Source of the DNA: Dendrobium chrysotoxum | Taxonomy: Eukaryota; Streptophyta; Magnoliopsida; Asparagales; Orchidaceae | Assembly: GCA_019925795.1 (NCBI GenBank) | Contig: CM034297.1 | Location: forward strand, 47,204,683-47,268,682 | Reading direction: 5' to 3' | Length of the DNA stretch: 64,000 nucleotides | Shown here: in pieces, positions 1-12,678 of the stretch | How positions within the stretch are numbered: position 1 is the stretch's first letter | Layout: every line of letters starts with the position of its first letter | Notes under the pieces: generated by a model | What the model was told of the DNA's origin: nothing | Seen by the model: the letters and a program-made list of their open reading frames with translations, nothing else | Databases searched by the model: none | Made by a program: the position numbers and the translations under genes

Positions 1-911
1 CATTTCAAAACTGCTACATACTCTTTAGCTGAGATTTAATATCAAAAACCTTAGTCCACTTTCTAGATTTCTTGGCATAGACATAACTCTCTCCACAAAC
101 GGCTATCACTTAACCCAACAGCAAAATATTCAGGAAATCTTATAGAAAGCTAGAATGTTATCTTGCAAGCCACTGTCTACTCCCTTATCATCCAAACATC
201 TTACAGATTCTGCCTTGCAAAAACCATTCAACAATCCTGCACTCTTTCACCAATTAGTTGAAGTGCTTTAATATCTTTCTTTTACTATGCTTAACATTAG
301 CTTTTCTGTGAACAAAATATGCCAACATATGCATCAACCACTAGACTGTCATTTTCAATTACTTAAGCACATCCTTCACTATTTAAAAGGGGCTCCAATA
401 CACCTTATACTCATTCAAAATAGTAAATTATAATTGACGGCCTTCTCCGATTTAGATTGGGATGGTGATACTCAAGATCGCAAATCCATTACAGGTTATT
501 GCATATATTTAGGCAAAATTCTCCTCTCTTAGTGTGTCAAAAAAAAAAAAAAAGTTGCTCGCTCGTCCACCAAAGCTGAATACCACTTTCTTGCTACCAC
601 TATAGCAGACATCATTTGGCTACGTCAGCTTTGCAATGATTTTTTGATTACCATAGACACCACTACACTTTTTTGTGACAACATCTGAGCAATGTTGATT
701 GCAACCATCTAGTCTTTCACGCTCGTACAAAACACATTAAAATTGATGATCATCATTTCATCCATGAAAACACCAACAACAAAATTATATTTCTCTAGCA
801 TATCTCCACCAAAGAAGCTCACCAACATTTTCACCAAAGCCTTATCTACCTCTCGATTCACCTACTTACATGACAAGTTGATGGTGTGCTCCCCCATTAA
901 CTTGAGGGGAG
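1..911 (+). pseudogene. Ty1/copia pol C-terminus (RT end and RNase H), decayed
   Basis: The + strand reads FLGIDI...HLTQQQNIQEIL near 70-150, then the copia RNase H landmarks: F-S-D-L-D-W-D-G-D with D-R-K-S-I-T-G-Y at 437-505, A-R-S-S-T-K-A-E-Y-H near 560-590, the CDN motif at about 678, and the IFTKAL...LHDKL end at 828-885. Several in-frame stops (for example near 525, 690 and 709) and an A-run at 539-553 break it. The 5' part lies outside the window. It ends in a polypurine tract (about 902-912), so the 3' LTR follows directly. Confidence 0.85.
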
Positions 912-912
912 G

Positions 913-1235
913 TGATAAAGTAGCTTATACAATTCCAGCACCACCTTTCCACTCCTCATCATAATGCCTCTGCAGCTTTTCAGATGAATATGGATCCACT
1001 TCCTTCTACTAATATGTCAGAGCCATTTTGATCAGAACAGCTGATAAGGACAATTTTATACTACATTTATTACTCACTTATATAAGTACATGTAATAGTA
1101 AACCAAGAGAACTATAGATAAAATCAATAGTTTTCTTTTTGCTCTTTGTTTATTCCTCTTCTTCTTTTGCTCTATTCTTTAGTATGCAGGTTTGTGCATT
1201 AAGATGAAAACCAGCAGCATCATTTCAACACTCAT
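913..1235 (+). mobile_element. Putative 3' LTR of the plus-strand copia element
   Basis: Starts TGATAAAG immediately after the polypurine tract TTGAGGGGAGG, as expected for a 3' LTR, and contains a T/C-rich stretch typical of the R region. The right border is approximate because the 5' LTR is outside the window and cannot be aligned. Confidence 0.5.
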
Positions 1236-1854
1236 AACCATAATTTGGCCATAATCTCTATAATTTATCATATTAATATCATTTCTTTAATAGATGTTGC
1301 ATTATGCCAACTAAGATTAGCTTGAATATTAGTAGAATCATTACTAAAAACTCAATATTTTTTCGCAGTACATAATGGGGGTTTAAAAATCGTTACAGTG
1401 CCATTTCAGCAACTATTTAAATAGCAGTTATTAGAAGCAGTATAAACCGCTGCAATTAGTAATAGTTTAAACTGTCGCTAAATACTTCTAATAAATCACT
1501 AGCCCAAGCCCTAGTATTCTTCTTGATTGATTCCTGCAGGCCATAGTTGTCCTCCTCTTCTCTCATGTAATTTTAAAACTACGGTAACTAATTTTATGAT
1601 GCCATAAAAACTAAAAGAAAATGCTACAAAAGTTTTTTTTCCTTAATATTAACATCTGATTATATTATTGGGGAAAGATTCCATCTGACAAATTTAATAA
1701 CATTATTTAATTATGGCACAGTCATCCATCAGAACACATTACCTACGTAGGTTTTTAAGACATTTAAGTATTTACCAAATGTATTTTTGATTCTCTTTAA
1801 TTATTTATTTTCAATAATTTCTAAAAAGATTATTTGATCGACCAGTAAATACAT
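1236..1854. other. AT-rich stretch with a TIR-transposon-like fragment
   Basis: Around 1360-1500 there are repeated halves of a GCAGTTTAAACCGTC-like palindromic motif (GTTTAAAAATCGTTACAGTG, AGTATAAACCGCTGC, GTTTAAACTGTCGC), of the kind found in subterminal regions of CACTA or Mutator transposons. No terminal repeats were resolved. I see no gene in the rest. Confidence 0.3.
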
Positions 1855-3100
1855 GACACCTCTAAAGCCCCTACATATCAATCAGCTCTCTCATAGTAAT
1901 ATCATGCATTCTAATGAAGATGCTCCCTATACCAACTGTATGATAAGCCTGATCATTTCCCATGGTCACAACACCACTATCAATCTTCTTGTAGGTACAG
2001 AACCATTCTCTAGTGGGATAAATATGATAGGTAGCACCAGTATCCAAAATCCAATATAAACCATATGAATATAAACTTTGAGAAATTATAGATAGTGATA
2101 CATCTAAATCTTTGTCATGCTCTTCCATACTAAAGTTATCCTCAATAGAAACTCCCTTTCCCTTCTCCTTCAACTTCGGACAATCTTTCTTTCAATGACC
2201 AATCTCCAAGAAGCAGAGAACACACTAATTCCTCCCAAGATTACACCCACGAGATTTGCCTAGCTTACTGCCACCCTTTTTCTTCTTCTCAGACCTTCCT
2301 TATTGGATTGTGAGAGCCTCACCCGAATCCATCTTTGTAGACTCCTTGTCCCGACACTGGAACGTGCAATTCAGCAATGCAGTAGTTACCTTACCATAGT
2401 TCAAGATATCCTTCCTATGAATGAGCATCATTGTGAAGTTTTTATACTAATATGGGAGCAAATTTAGCAGAAGGAGCGCCTTGTCTTCATCTTTACCCTC
2501 CTCATCTAGATTCAAAAGATCTGCCAACACCTTTCTGAAGTCATTCAAATGCTCATCAATTGTAATCACATGCCTCATCTAAACCCTATAGAGCCAATGC
2601 TATATATGAAGTTGATTCTCCATGCTCTTTGTCAGATATTTGTTTTACAAGGTCCTCCACAGCAAAAGTCTCCATCATCACCATACTTGATCTTTTGAGA
2701 CAGGCAATTTCTAATCAAGCCTTAAGTACTCCAGTTCATCTTAATCCAATCTCTCTCAAACATCTCTTTAGGATGTTTATAGCCATCTAGAACATCCTTT
2801 AGATTCAAAGAGCACAGCGTATCCATTACCTCACATCGTCACATGCCAAAATTTCCTTAACTGTTAAATTTTGTCATGTCAATTTTGACGGGATGTGTAA
2901 CAATCTTATAAATTGCTGCCTTCTGCACAATCGAGGTGGATGTATCATGGCTCCACCGGATCCCAAAACCTACACCAAATTACAGTTGTCTTATAACAGC
3001 AAAATTACAACAATCTAGCCCTCAATATAGATAATTATCATAATTTCTTATCTTTTCCTTCAGGATCAATTCAGAGACCAAATTGCTCCCATATATGCTT
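1855..3100 (-). pseudogene. Ty1/copia gag and protease, truncated
   Basis: Minus-strand reading from about 2880 down: gag start MTKFNS, then V-M-D-T-L-C-S-L-N-L-K-D-V-L, E-H-L-N-D-F-R-K-V-L-A-D-L-L-N and L-L-L-L-N-L-L-P of the UBN2-type gag, a decayed CCHC knuckle near 2170-2240, and protease with WILDTGATYHI (about 2030-2060) and V-T-M-G-N-D. Several stops are present. Integrase and RT are missing because homology stops at 1855, so this is a 5' fragment of a minus-strand element whose PBS and LTR follow at 3771-4146. Confidence 0.82.
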
Positions 3101-3770
3101 CTTCGGCCCTCCCTTGCAAAATCCTATGTGCAATTGCTCCACACGATTTGACCCGAACATGAACGCGCTTATTCATGCTATCTCCGTCTTCTACACAATC
3201 CAATCTAGTGACCTGCTTGCACGCGATTTACTTTGCTCAGTCCAACCCATGAGCTTTTGAGAGTCAAATATCTCGTGCAGTTCACACCAGCGATCCAGAA
3301 GCCTTCACGTGAGAACCCATGCTCGTCTTTACCTGAACCAAAAATATGCGCGACCTATTTTCACATAAGCTGCAACCCGTCTGCACAACTAGTGGTCCAA
3401 CCTGCATAAGCAACCTATGAATATCTGCTCCACATTATCCACAGCCTGAACTGCTCCGCTGCCAGGCCCGTAAGCCCTTGTGTGCTTGACCGAGCTGGCG
3501 CAATCCCACGGCCCGACGGCCCAAGCAACTCTCATCGCTCCGACTCAGCATGAACCAACATGTCTATTGTGCTCCTCTAGAGATACCTGATCTGCATGCA
3601 TGGTCCTGTAAGAAACCTCACCTCTGTGCTCTGTTCATGAGCTTCTGCACACACAACCTAGCGCCTAGACTGTGTGAAATAGTATCTGGCTTCTGCTTCT
3701 TCACCTGTATAAACCATAAGAACATATTTTATATTCTTCAAGTCATCACCGTTAGAATCACCAAAATCTG

Positions 3771-3782
3771 GCTCTGATACCA
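3771..3782 (-). other. Primer-binding site of the minus-strand copia element
   Basis: On the minus strand this reads TGGTATCAGAGC, the common copia PBS complementary to the 3' end of initiator methionine tRNA. It lies two bases from the LTR edge at 3785. Confidence 0.85.
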
Positions 3783-3784
3783 CT

Positions 3785-4146
3785 TGTTGTATAAATAATC
3801 ACATAGCAGAAACAAAATCACAAAAATCAGGCAACACAATCATAATAAACATGTCGATTTATGTGGTTCGGTAAAGATGCCTACATCCACGGGAGGGGAT
3901 GATGATTTCACTGTATTGGAGAAAAATAAAAAATTAGAATGAGCTCTCTCTCTTTCTCTCATACACTCAACAGCAGCCCCAAGGGCTCTATTTATAGATT
4001 TGAGCCAAAGTAAATTAAAAAAAGCTTCCTAATTTAATTCTAATAAAATTCCAAATTAATGTAATAATTAGATACCCTTAATTAATGCATCAATCAAATC
4101 TCCAATTAATTCTCAAATCAAATCAACTTAATTAAGGAAATAATCA
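3785..4146 (-). mobile_element. 5' LTR of the minus-strand copia element
   Basis: The plus strand starts TGTTGTATAAATAATC just beyond the PBS and ends near AAATAATCA at 4146. It includes a TATA-like stretch (TCTATAAATAGAGCCC on the minus strand near 3990) and CT-rich R/U5 sequence. Length is about 360 bp. The right border is inferred, since a CACTA end starts at 4149 and the partner LTR is absent. Confidence 0.6.
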
Positions 4147-4148
4147 CT

Positions 4149-4930
4149 CACTACAGGAAAATTCATTGTTACCGGTGGACAAAATCCGTCGGTATCAATC
4201 AAAATCCAATTTCCGACAAAAACCCCTCCGACGGTAATTCACGCGTCGGAAAAAAATTACCGGCGGATTTTTTAGCGTGATCCCGACGGATTTTTTTAAA
4301 AAAACGACGGCATTTCTTTCGCTGAATTCCGGCGTATTATCCGCCGGTATTTCCGACGGAAATGGTCTGTCGGAAATACCGGCGGATAATACGCCACGAG
4401 AAAAATGACTCATTTTTACCATCAAACATTACCGGCGGATGAGCCGCCGAAAATTTCCTGCGCAAAATCTGCCGGAAAGTATGACCTATCGTATTACCGA
4501 AACCATTTCCGGCGGAAAATCCGCCGGAAACCTGTAGCATAAACAAAAAAAACTACTTCCCTTTAAAATCAAATTTTCACAACCTGCAAACAAAAGATAC
4601 AATAATGTATACATTCATGGGCCACTTGTGATCAATAACATCCTCAATTATATTATAAAATATGTGCAAATAACAAATAAATAAATATATACACAATAAA
4701 CATAAATAATAAAAATAGAAAGGAATCCACAAGAGTATATTATGAAACATGTCCAAAAGAACATCCTCCTCAGCTGATGCAGATGTGCACAAGAGTATAT
4801 TATAATTCATGTCCAAAACACATGAATACAAATATCCAAATCCGTAAAATAAATAAATAACATCTAGTCTAAATCTGTTTCCTCCTCAGCTGTTGTACTC
4901 TTCCTACTACTCATCTGCTCCCTCATCAAT
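4149..4930. mobile_element. CACTA (En/Spm) transposon end with subterminal repeats
   Basis: Starts with CACTACAGGAAAA, the canonical CACTA terminal motif, followed to about 4540 by many short inverted motifs of the type CCGACGGA, CCGGCGGA and TTTCCGGCGGAAA, the subterminal binding-site array of this superfamily. From 4560 it turns AT-rich, with a duplicated segment (CACAAGAGTATATTAT at 4730 and 4788; TCCTCCTCAGCTG at 4766 and 4880). The other end and transposase were not found. Confidence 0.75.
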
Positions 4931-5849
4931 TATATAATTGATTTATCAAAGCCTTCCAAATCAAGGATGATTTAGATTTGAAAAGAATTCCAAATCAATA
5001 ATGACCATCAAGGTTTTTAGAGAAGAAGAAGAAGAACCAAGGAAATAACATAAAATATTGGTTGTTATGAATTTAAAGATAAATAAGATCTCAAAAAGTC
5101 AAAGATATGTAAACATCTACTATTAGTAGAGTTTGTTGATCTTCATTTCCTTTCAATAAGAAAGCTATTTATATTTTTTTAAAAAAATGGTAAGTTGAAT
5201 AAGTTGGTCTTTTCTTAAAAAAATTCAAGCAAAGCTTATAATAATATATATATATTTTTTTTAATGTCAACATCTAAAATGAATTTGGGGGCAATGGCAT
5301 TTCAAGCTACCACTGGACTAACCTATATATAGCTGGAGAAGGAGGGACTCTATCAACATTTCTCAAGGTCGACTGATAAGGAAAATAAACTCTTCTTATA
5401 ATGAAATATTATTTACCTATGAAAGTTATCTAAATCATCCCTGAAGGATGGCATTAGAAGGGATGTCACATCTTTGAATCAAATCATAAAGCACATCTAT
5501 ACTCAACTCTAGTTATGAACTAATCTAGCCTAAACGACTCCATGATTGACTTTATAGTGGTGATTGTTTCCACTAATCACATTATTGGATCACATCTATT
5601 CTTCACACTTTAGTTCTTCAGGTTCACATAGATAATATAAAGAAGAAGATGTTAGGTTTATTTTCTGCAAGGATTTCAAGCCATTTGGATCTAGCTAGAG
5701 TTGAGGAAACCTAACTTCTTGATAACTTGCAGTAGTTTACTCTAAATGCCAAGTTCAGCTCTAGTTGAGGCAAGACTTTCATCAACTTTATTGATGGAAA
5801 CATTGTTAACAAGCCATTCGACAACTCTTCTCAACATTTTTAGAAGACA
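4931..5849. other. AT-rich sequence, possible decayed gypsy LTR
   Basis: No ORF or recognised domain. A minus-strand AAATATAAATAGC box near 5170, together with gypsy integrase-like sequence just to the right, suggests the 3' LTR of the minus-strand gypsy remnant, but I cannot define borders. Confidence 0.25.
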
Positions 5850-7600
5850 ATCATCCAAACAGTCGCATTGTCCCCACATCATCAAGATGGCTCCTTGTGA
5901 TTTTATTTAATAAAAGTTCCTCTCTCAAGTGACCCTCTTAACTTAGTAGTAATTATCTGAAAGAGGACAGAATAATTCCTCTTTATCATGATTATAAACA
6001 TTATGGGTCAACCATAGTCCTTCCAATGAAATCCATGCAAATGTTCTCCTTTGATTGAGTTAGCATATGCAGAGGAGTGTATAATCCTTACTTTATGTTG
6101 AAAGGTTTTTTTGTCTATGTATTCCTTCACAAATTTGGCCCCGTGAAGATATATTCTTAGCTAATATATGTATCTTTATAGGTTTTAAAGTATCTTCATA
6201 ACTTTATAATGTCCAACCATCATAGTAGTGTGTGGTCCTCTTTTTCAATTTCACTAGATCACCATATTTGGGAATATATAATTAGACCCTTTACTAAGGA
6301 GCTCATTCTATGATTGTGTATCCTTCCTCTTAATTTCCATCCAAAACATCTTAGAAGTCTTCATCAAATTTTTATAAGTCAGCATACTTCTTCTGGCAAG
6401 AAGTATGTTGTACTACCATTAGGAGAGTCATCAAAGGTCATGATTGTATGTTCGCCATTTTATTTTGCACCTTTTTCTTTTACCAATAAATAAGTTCAAT
6501 TATAATAAATATGTCATTCTCTATGTCTTATTTGTTTAATCTTTGATAATTTATGTAGATATTAAAGTAAATTGTTCATATGAACCATCATTCATTTGTC
6601 TAGTACATAATGTTGCAAATGATGTATTGTTTGTTGAAATGCAGGTAGTTCCTTATAATGGTTGGGTGACCTACTGGGAAGTTACACCAACTGAACAAAA
6701 CTATGAGGCTCTTAGGCTAAAGCAGACAATATTTCGATAGTTAAGAGTTTAGGCTGTTATAATTAGTGTATCAAAAGTATGTTAGAATCTTCCATGCTTA
6801 TACTCCATTTTAGAAAAAGAAATCTATCTTTTCTTAAGGAAAATTTTTATTGGCCTTCATTAGCAAATATAGAAGTTTTATTAGCACCAATAAGTTGCAG
6901 ATAAATATTTTTATGTATTAGTACTTTCCCATAAAGTTTCACATGTCAATCAAATTTTGTGCTTAAAGATCCATCTTAATTTGCCCTCAAGCAACTTTAA
7001 AGCCTAGGTGATGCAAAGTCTTCTTCACAAAGTCATTTTTCTTCAAGTTCACAAAGATATGATTATCTTTTGGTAGGTTAACCACCCACTGTAAATGGGG
7101 ATATTATTGAGACTGACAAACAATAAGTCCTCTATGAATGGCCTCATAAGAACACCATGTGTGTATTATAGAGATTGAATGATAACTAATATAATCCCTA
7201 TTTAATTTTAAACAAGAATTTCCTTGTATCTTCTTCATGAACCAAGGCCTTGTGGAAGGTTAATTTTAAATCCAAATTTATAAAGATAATAACATGTTTC
7301 ATCTAGTCTTCTAAGTTATCCACTTTATGGAGTAGGCATAAAATTTTTATCATATTTTTATTGAGTGCTTGGTAGTTTACATACTCTTTCTAGCCATCAT
7401 CTTTTTTTAGCACCATCTAGATTAGTGGTCCATATAGTGACATGCATAAGTGTATGATTCATTTGTCTTGTAGCTTAACCACTTACTTCTTTATCTTTTT
7501 ATCCTCCAACATCAAGTTTTTTATGTATCCTAATGTTGGGTAGGGTAGCTTCCAAGAGAATGTTGATTGATCTCATTCTTTATGAATTATAAGGATGCAA
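5850..7600 (-). pseudogene. Ty3/gypsy pol remnant A (RT to integrase)
   Basis: Minus-strand reading gives an RT block near 7440-7290 (K-E-Y-V-N-Y-Q-A-L-N-K, matching the family W-R-M-C-V-D-Y-R-A-L-N-K, then F-I-N-L-D-L-K). Further on, at about 6080-5900, an integrase-like block follows (D-Y-T-L-L ... W-I-S-L-E-G-L-W, compare G-L-Y-x-P-L-P ... M-D-F-I-x-G-L-P). Stops and shifts are very frequent, and some stops sit where the family has Trp. This is an old, fully inactivated copy. Confidence 0.6.
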
Positions 7601-8849
7601 CACCCTTTACACTTGAGATTTTAGTATTCATATCCTAGTTATTGCAATGCTCCTCATGGCTCCTAACTTTTTATTTCTTCATCTCACTCTTCTTTGATTT
7701 GTCATAAGAAAACATTTTAATGATGGTGGTGGTAACCATTTTGGTGAGATTAATTTTGAGAAAAGGACATATAACTTTGTTTTAGTGTCTAATGAGTGAT
7801 TTGGAGTTTATGCTGGAAAGTTGAGGGGTATGTATAGGTTTATTTGTGGAAATCCAAAGACTAGTTCACCTTGTGCTAGTTTGCGCTAATTTGGTATACC
7901 TCTTTATGGATTGGGTTCTATATGGGCTAAATAGTGGTGAATTATGTTGGATGTTTATCTTATGATGTGAACTAATTATCTAGTACATATGATAATATTT
8001 GGTGAAGTTTAAGTGGGCCAAAGGGATAGGAAAGCTGACTAGGTCCTAGCCTTTCTTGATTTGGCCAAGAGCTATAGATGGTGTTTTAAAGTGACTGTGA
8101 GACTTGGGTTAGGTGGCTGTTGATCTTGGAGCATGCTTAGGATGTAGGGGAAGGAATGAGAAAGATTTATAGTAGATATTTATAGAGCATGAGTAAAATT
8201 TAACATTAAAAAAAAAGATAACCACTAAATCTTTCCAAAGAAAAGGCCAACTCTTGAAGATGCCAAACAATTAGCAAATAAAGATTAATTCTTCACAAAA
8301 ATATATGATAGAAAAATTAAAATTTCATTTATAAGTAGAAAAAAAGACCCTTAAACTTCCCCATTCTCGATAAAAGAGGGAGTAATTGGCCACTTGATGA
8401 AGATGGAGATTTCTAATATTTTTATTTTCATGCTCCTTCTTTTAGGTGGTCAATCATACATGATTTCAAGGTTATTTAAGCACGCAAAAAATGAAATTAA
8501 AGCTATATTTAAATAATTCCATTATGGGCTATAACATGGGCTTTAAATTGGGCTCTTGATCATGGAATTTTGCTAGCTTGGGCTTTTGCTCTTGCCCTTA
8601 TAATGGTTTAGTCAACTAATTTAAATTATTTACTTGAAGTGCTACATCAAATCCCTTGAGCTTAGTTGAACTCTATTTCATAGAGTTAAAATTTAAAAGT
8701 CTTCCATAAATTATGATGTTAGAGTCTCCACATTTGTGCTACTATGTGTCATCAATAGGCAACTTATTCTTCTTATAAACTAAAAATCTAGGCCATATAG
8801 CTGTATCAATAGACAATAGGTACTTCCTTTGTGATGATATAGTCAACTT
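7601..8849. other. AT-rich DNA without recognisable genes
   Basis: No reading frame, RNA gene or terminal repeats recognised. It may be the gag or leader part of remnant A or the LTR of remnant B, but nothing can be aligned by eye. Confidence 0.3.
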
Positions 8850-11480
8850 CCATGAATGCGATATTTTGAAAGTGGAGAACTATGTCTTCAACAAAAGCAT
8901 TAAATGGAGATTTGTTAGCTCCCTCATATGATATAATACTTTTAATACTAATAACATGATGATTAAATATATTTATAAGCAAATTTAAGTGATAGGAAGT
9001 AGATAATTTTTTAATAATTTTGAATGGGCTATAAGCCCTTAAATATGATATCTCAAATTTAATGATGTTGTATGTCTCAAGACAGATGTAACTTAAAATA
9101 TATTCTCTTTTTTTTGAATTCCCTTGTTGATTTATTATGATTTAAGTTAGAAGCATATTTTTCACTACTTGGTGTAATTTAATTTCTTATGGTACTATAT
9201 ATACTTTGGAAATCCTTGGAAAATGAAATTTCATAATTAGAGAAAGTATGAGATGCGAGGTCAACCACATCAATAGGTCACCGTGTACTATTTTAAAGGG
9301 TGAGTTCTTGGTTGTTTTAAAAATAGTACAATTATATGTTCATTCAAAGGTAGCCAAATACAAATCCTAATTGCTAAACTTTTTTCTACAAGGCACCTTA
9401 ACATATTTCCTAAAAATTGATCACTGCCTTAATTTGTTTGCTACTTTAAGGGCCGCCCTATCAATTTTCATAGTGTCTAAAAATATGAAGTAAATCTAAC
9501 ATCATAATCAAACATAATGTCAAAAATAGGTCATATAAATACATAATTTTCTTAAAGAATAACTAAACAATGTGAGATGCACTTTTGGTCTTGGAGCATG
9601 GTAGAAAATGGGACAACTTAAGTAATCAATCAAATATCAAAAAGTGCTATCACACCCTCGAGTTGTGTAGGGCAATCCTAAGATAAATTCATAAATAGTT
9701 CTTCCCACAGCTTATAGGGAACAAGAAAGACAATGTATTGACCATGAATTTGTTTGGTGGCTTTAGCTTGTTTATAGGTCAAACATTGGGCTACCAATTT
9801 TGAATATTTTGCATAAGTGAAAACAAAAAAAAAATTCATTAAACAAAATTTTTTATCTTTTTTAAAAATGTCCAGCTATTTGCCCAAAATGAATTTTAAA
9901 AATTAAGAATTCTCTTAGTGAAGTTCTAAGAATACTAAGTTATTTTTCTAGATATTACAAAGAATATTGCTTACAAGGTCAAAGGCTTGTTGAGATGTTT
10001 AAGGTAAATCAGATGAGGGCTAAGCTATACAATGTACTCATATATAATTTGTTTAAATCCTAAAATTTTGATTTTAAAGAAGAAATGATAAAAGAAACCC
10101 TATATAAGGCATCAATAAGTTTTTTTAAGTCATGTTTATGTTTGAGAATAAAAAAAATAATCTTGGAGAAATTCAACACATTTGTCATGTCTGAGACTTA
10201 ACTTTCATTGTACTAATGAATTTGAGGGTATAATGATTAAGATAAGAATAAACTATCTATTTATAAGGTAGTGAAGCTAGTGTCTCAAATATTAGATAAT
10301 GGCATAAATTCTCTATCATATGTTGAATATTATTGTTTCATCTCATTTATTTTCTCACTAAAGAAAATTATTTGATGGTATTCCTTACTTACAGACTCTA
10401 CCAATTTGATTTCTAGACGATCATAAGTTATTTCAAAATATTTAAAAAAATCAGGCAGTGTAACAATGCGTAGAGTTAATTAGAATCCTAACTTGATATA
10501 AGGCCTTTTATGCTGTGGGAGTCCAACAAAAAAATTTCATTCTTAGAATATTAGTTATTTGGTTAATGATCATTTTAAAATCCTTAACAATTTTTTTATG
10601 AAATGTTGCAAGGTCAGGAAAACTTCATACTTCTATTGAACTGTTAAGAGAGAACTAATTATAGATATCTTGAACTTTGAAAAGAGCATGTTTAATGAAT
10701 ACTAGAAAATTCCTCAATTTATTAAAAGAAACACCTCTTCAAGTATATGTAAAAATATTCTTTTTTAGGATTTCAAAAACCTCTCTAAAGTGTTCTAAAT
10801 TATTTATTCCACTTAAGATAAAAATTAAGATATCATAAAAGCATACAACTAAAAAATTTCTAATGAAGAGTAATAGAATAGTGTTCATTAACCTGATATA
10901 TATGCTAGCAGCATTTTAGAGTTTAAATGACATCACTAACCATTCATAGAGTCTATTATATATTTTAAAAATAATTTTTTATTCATCTCCAAAATGAATC
11001 ATATTGTGATGATGACTACATCTTAGATCAAATTTTAAAAAGAAATTGGCCACTAAGATCAAATCTAACATACTAACCAATCAATGGATAAAAAATCTAC
11101 ACTTAAATAATTAGTTTATTAATAGCCTAACCATCAATACACATCCTCTATGTGCCAACTTTCTTATGTATTAATTAGGATAGAACTGCATATGGAATAA
11201 GACTTTTGTATATGAAACCCTTCTTATATAAGTCCTCAACTTATAACTTGAGCTTATCATGTTTAGTCTGATTCATTTTATAATGAGAAGGATTGATGTA
11301 TTGTGAACCTGGAGCTAAATCAATGGAATTTTGCATGTTCCTAAGTGGGTGCAAATTATATAGTATTTCATTAGGTGTAACATCCTTAAACTCAAAAAAG
11401 GGAGGATAGACCACAATAGGTGTATGAGTCTCATCATATTCAGGGAGGATAGAAAGAAGTTCATCACTTGTGAGCCTAGA
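8850..11480 (-). pseudogene. Ty3/gypsy pol remnant B (protease-side linker, RT, integrase)
   Basis: Minus-strand translation from about 11340 gives M-Q-N-S-I-D-L-A-P-G-S and N-P-S-H-Y-K-M, then V-E-D-L-Y-K-K-G-F-I, K-K-V-G-T-stop-R-M-C-I-D-G and A-I-N-K-L-I, the conserved gypsy RT entry. After weak RT and RNase H traces, an integrase C-terminal stretch occurs near 9370-9230 (Y-L-A-T-F-E, S-P-F-K-I-V-H-G, compare S-P-F-E-V-V-Y-G). It is dense in stops and frameshifts, distinct from remnant A but in the same orientation. Confidence 0.65.
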
Positions 11481-11964
11481 GAAAAGTAAGGAGCATGTGG
11501 GTCTTCCTTATATGCATCCTCAAACTATAAGGATTTAATGTCAATAATCAATACAATAAATAATGTCTCTCAAATAAACTATCCAAGCAAACAGATAGTC
11601 AAACTCTATATTGTGGCTTTCAATTTCAGTTCTATTTTGAAGGTTTTATATTGATTTCAGTTAAAATTAACATCAAAATAGCAAATTTTTTTAGGTTTTG
11701 TACTTCAACACTATATTAAAAAAAACTTTAAGCAAACAATCCATCAAAACTATTAAAATTTAAATTACTAAAAGTGACTTTACAATTGTATAATTCTAAA
11801 AAAAGATATTTGCATGTTTTCTACTAAAATTTTCATTATTTATTAAACTATCCTCTAAGTATTTAAAAGGAATTCATATTTTTATATATTTGCATGTGAC
11901 ATAAGTAATTATTATTTTTTCTATAAGATTATTAATTTTAAACCTTATGAACTGCCTAACTTAC
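11481..11964. other. AT-rich DNA without recognisable genes
   Basis: Nothing beyond A/T runs. It ends with the 9-mer CTAACTTAC (11956-11964), the left target-site copy of the next element. Confidence 0.3.
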
Positions 11965-12678
11965 GGGTGTAAATGATTCGAGCTGGCTCATGCGCCAGCT
12001 CAAACTCATCAACTCGCTAACGAGATCATAAGTCTAGCCTTTTGAGTCACGAGCTCGAGCTTGAATATTAAATGAGTTCGAGTTTGAATTTGCTCACAAG
12101 TAACTCGTATTTTTAAAATAAATTCAACGTATTCTTTTTAATTTTTAAAACATAAAACTACAAGTATGGGGCTATCATTTTTGGTGCTTTAAAACAATCA
12201 TTTATGTATTACACCTATGTCATTTCTATATTAAAATTAAACTTTTGCTATTTATATGCAGTTCATATTGATCTTTTAGTTGAGAGCTTTGGCTATCAAC
12301 CAAAAGGTCTTGAGTTTGATGCTTGCGTATGCGATATGTGTGTGAATTTGTCTTAATTGACTCAAAAGTCCAAAAAAAAATCTTTAGCCATTTCTGCATT
12401 CTTCAAAAAATTGAGCTTTTCCTTCTTCTCCACGAAGCTATAGCTGCGTAGCTCACAATTTCCGTCGAGACTTCTTCTCCTGTGGGAAGCCACTGCAAAC
12501 TTTTCCTATTAGCTTCTCCAGCACCGACAAGCTCTTGAGTTGAGCTCGAGCCAATGTTTATTTCAACGAGTCCAGTTCAACCTCAACACACAAGAACAAA
12601 CTTGAGCTCTTACTATTGATTGGATGAGTCCAGCTCGAGTAGGTTGTGACTCAAGCTTGGCTCAATTCATTTACACCC
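11965..12678. mobile_element. Non-autonomous TIR element, Mutator-like, 714 bp
   Basis: The ends are inverted copies: GGGTGTAAATGATTCGAGCT at the left and, reverse-complemented, GGGTGTAAATGAATTGAGCC at the right. Both are followed by repeated GAGCTCGAG/GAGTTCGAG words. Flanks are CTAACTTAC and CTAGCCTAT, 6 of 9 identical with all three differences transitions, consistent with an aged 9-bp target duplication. No transposase. A SINE is nested at 12277-12380. Confidence 0.7.
12277..12380 (+). mobile_element. tRNA-derived SINE with poly(A) tail
   Basis: Has an A-box-like TTAGTTGAGAGC and a B-box-like GGTCTTGAGTTTGATGC at tRNA spacing, then about 65 bp of unrelated sequence and an A9 tail. ATCTTT precedes it and follows the tail, a candidate short target duplication. 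It lies inside the 11965-12678 element, so it is younger. Confidence 0.6.

Noticed and set aside
12277..12380. Functional tRNA gene
   Set aside because: A and B boxes are present but there is no cloverleaf or acceptor stem, and a poly(A) tail follows, so it is a SINE.
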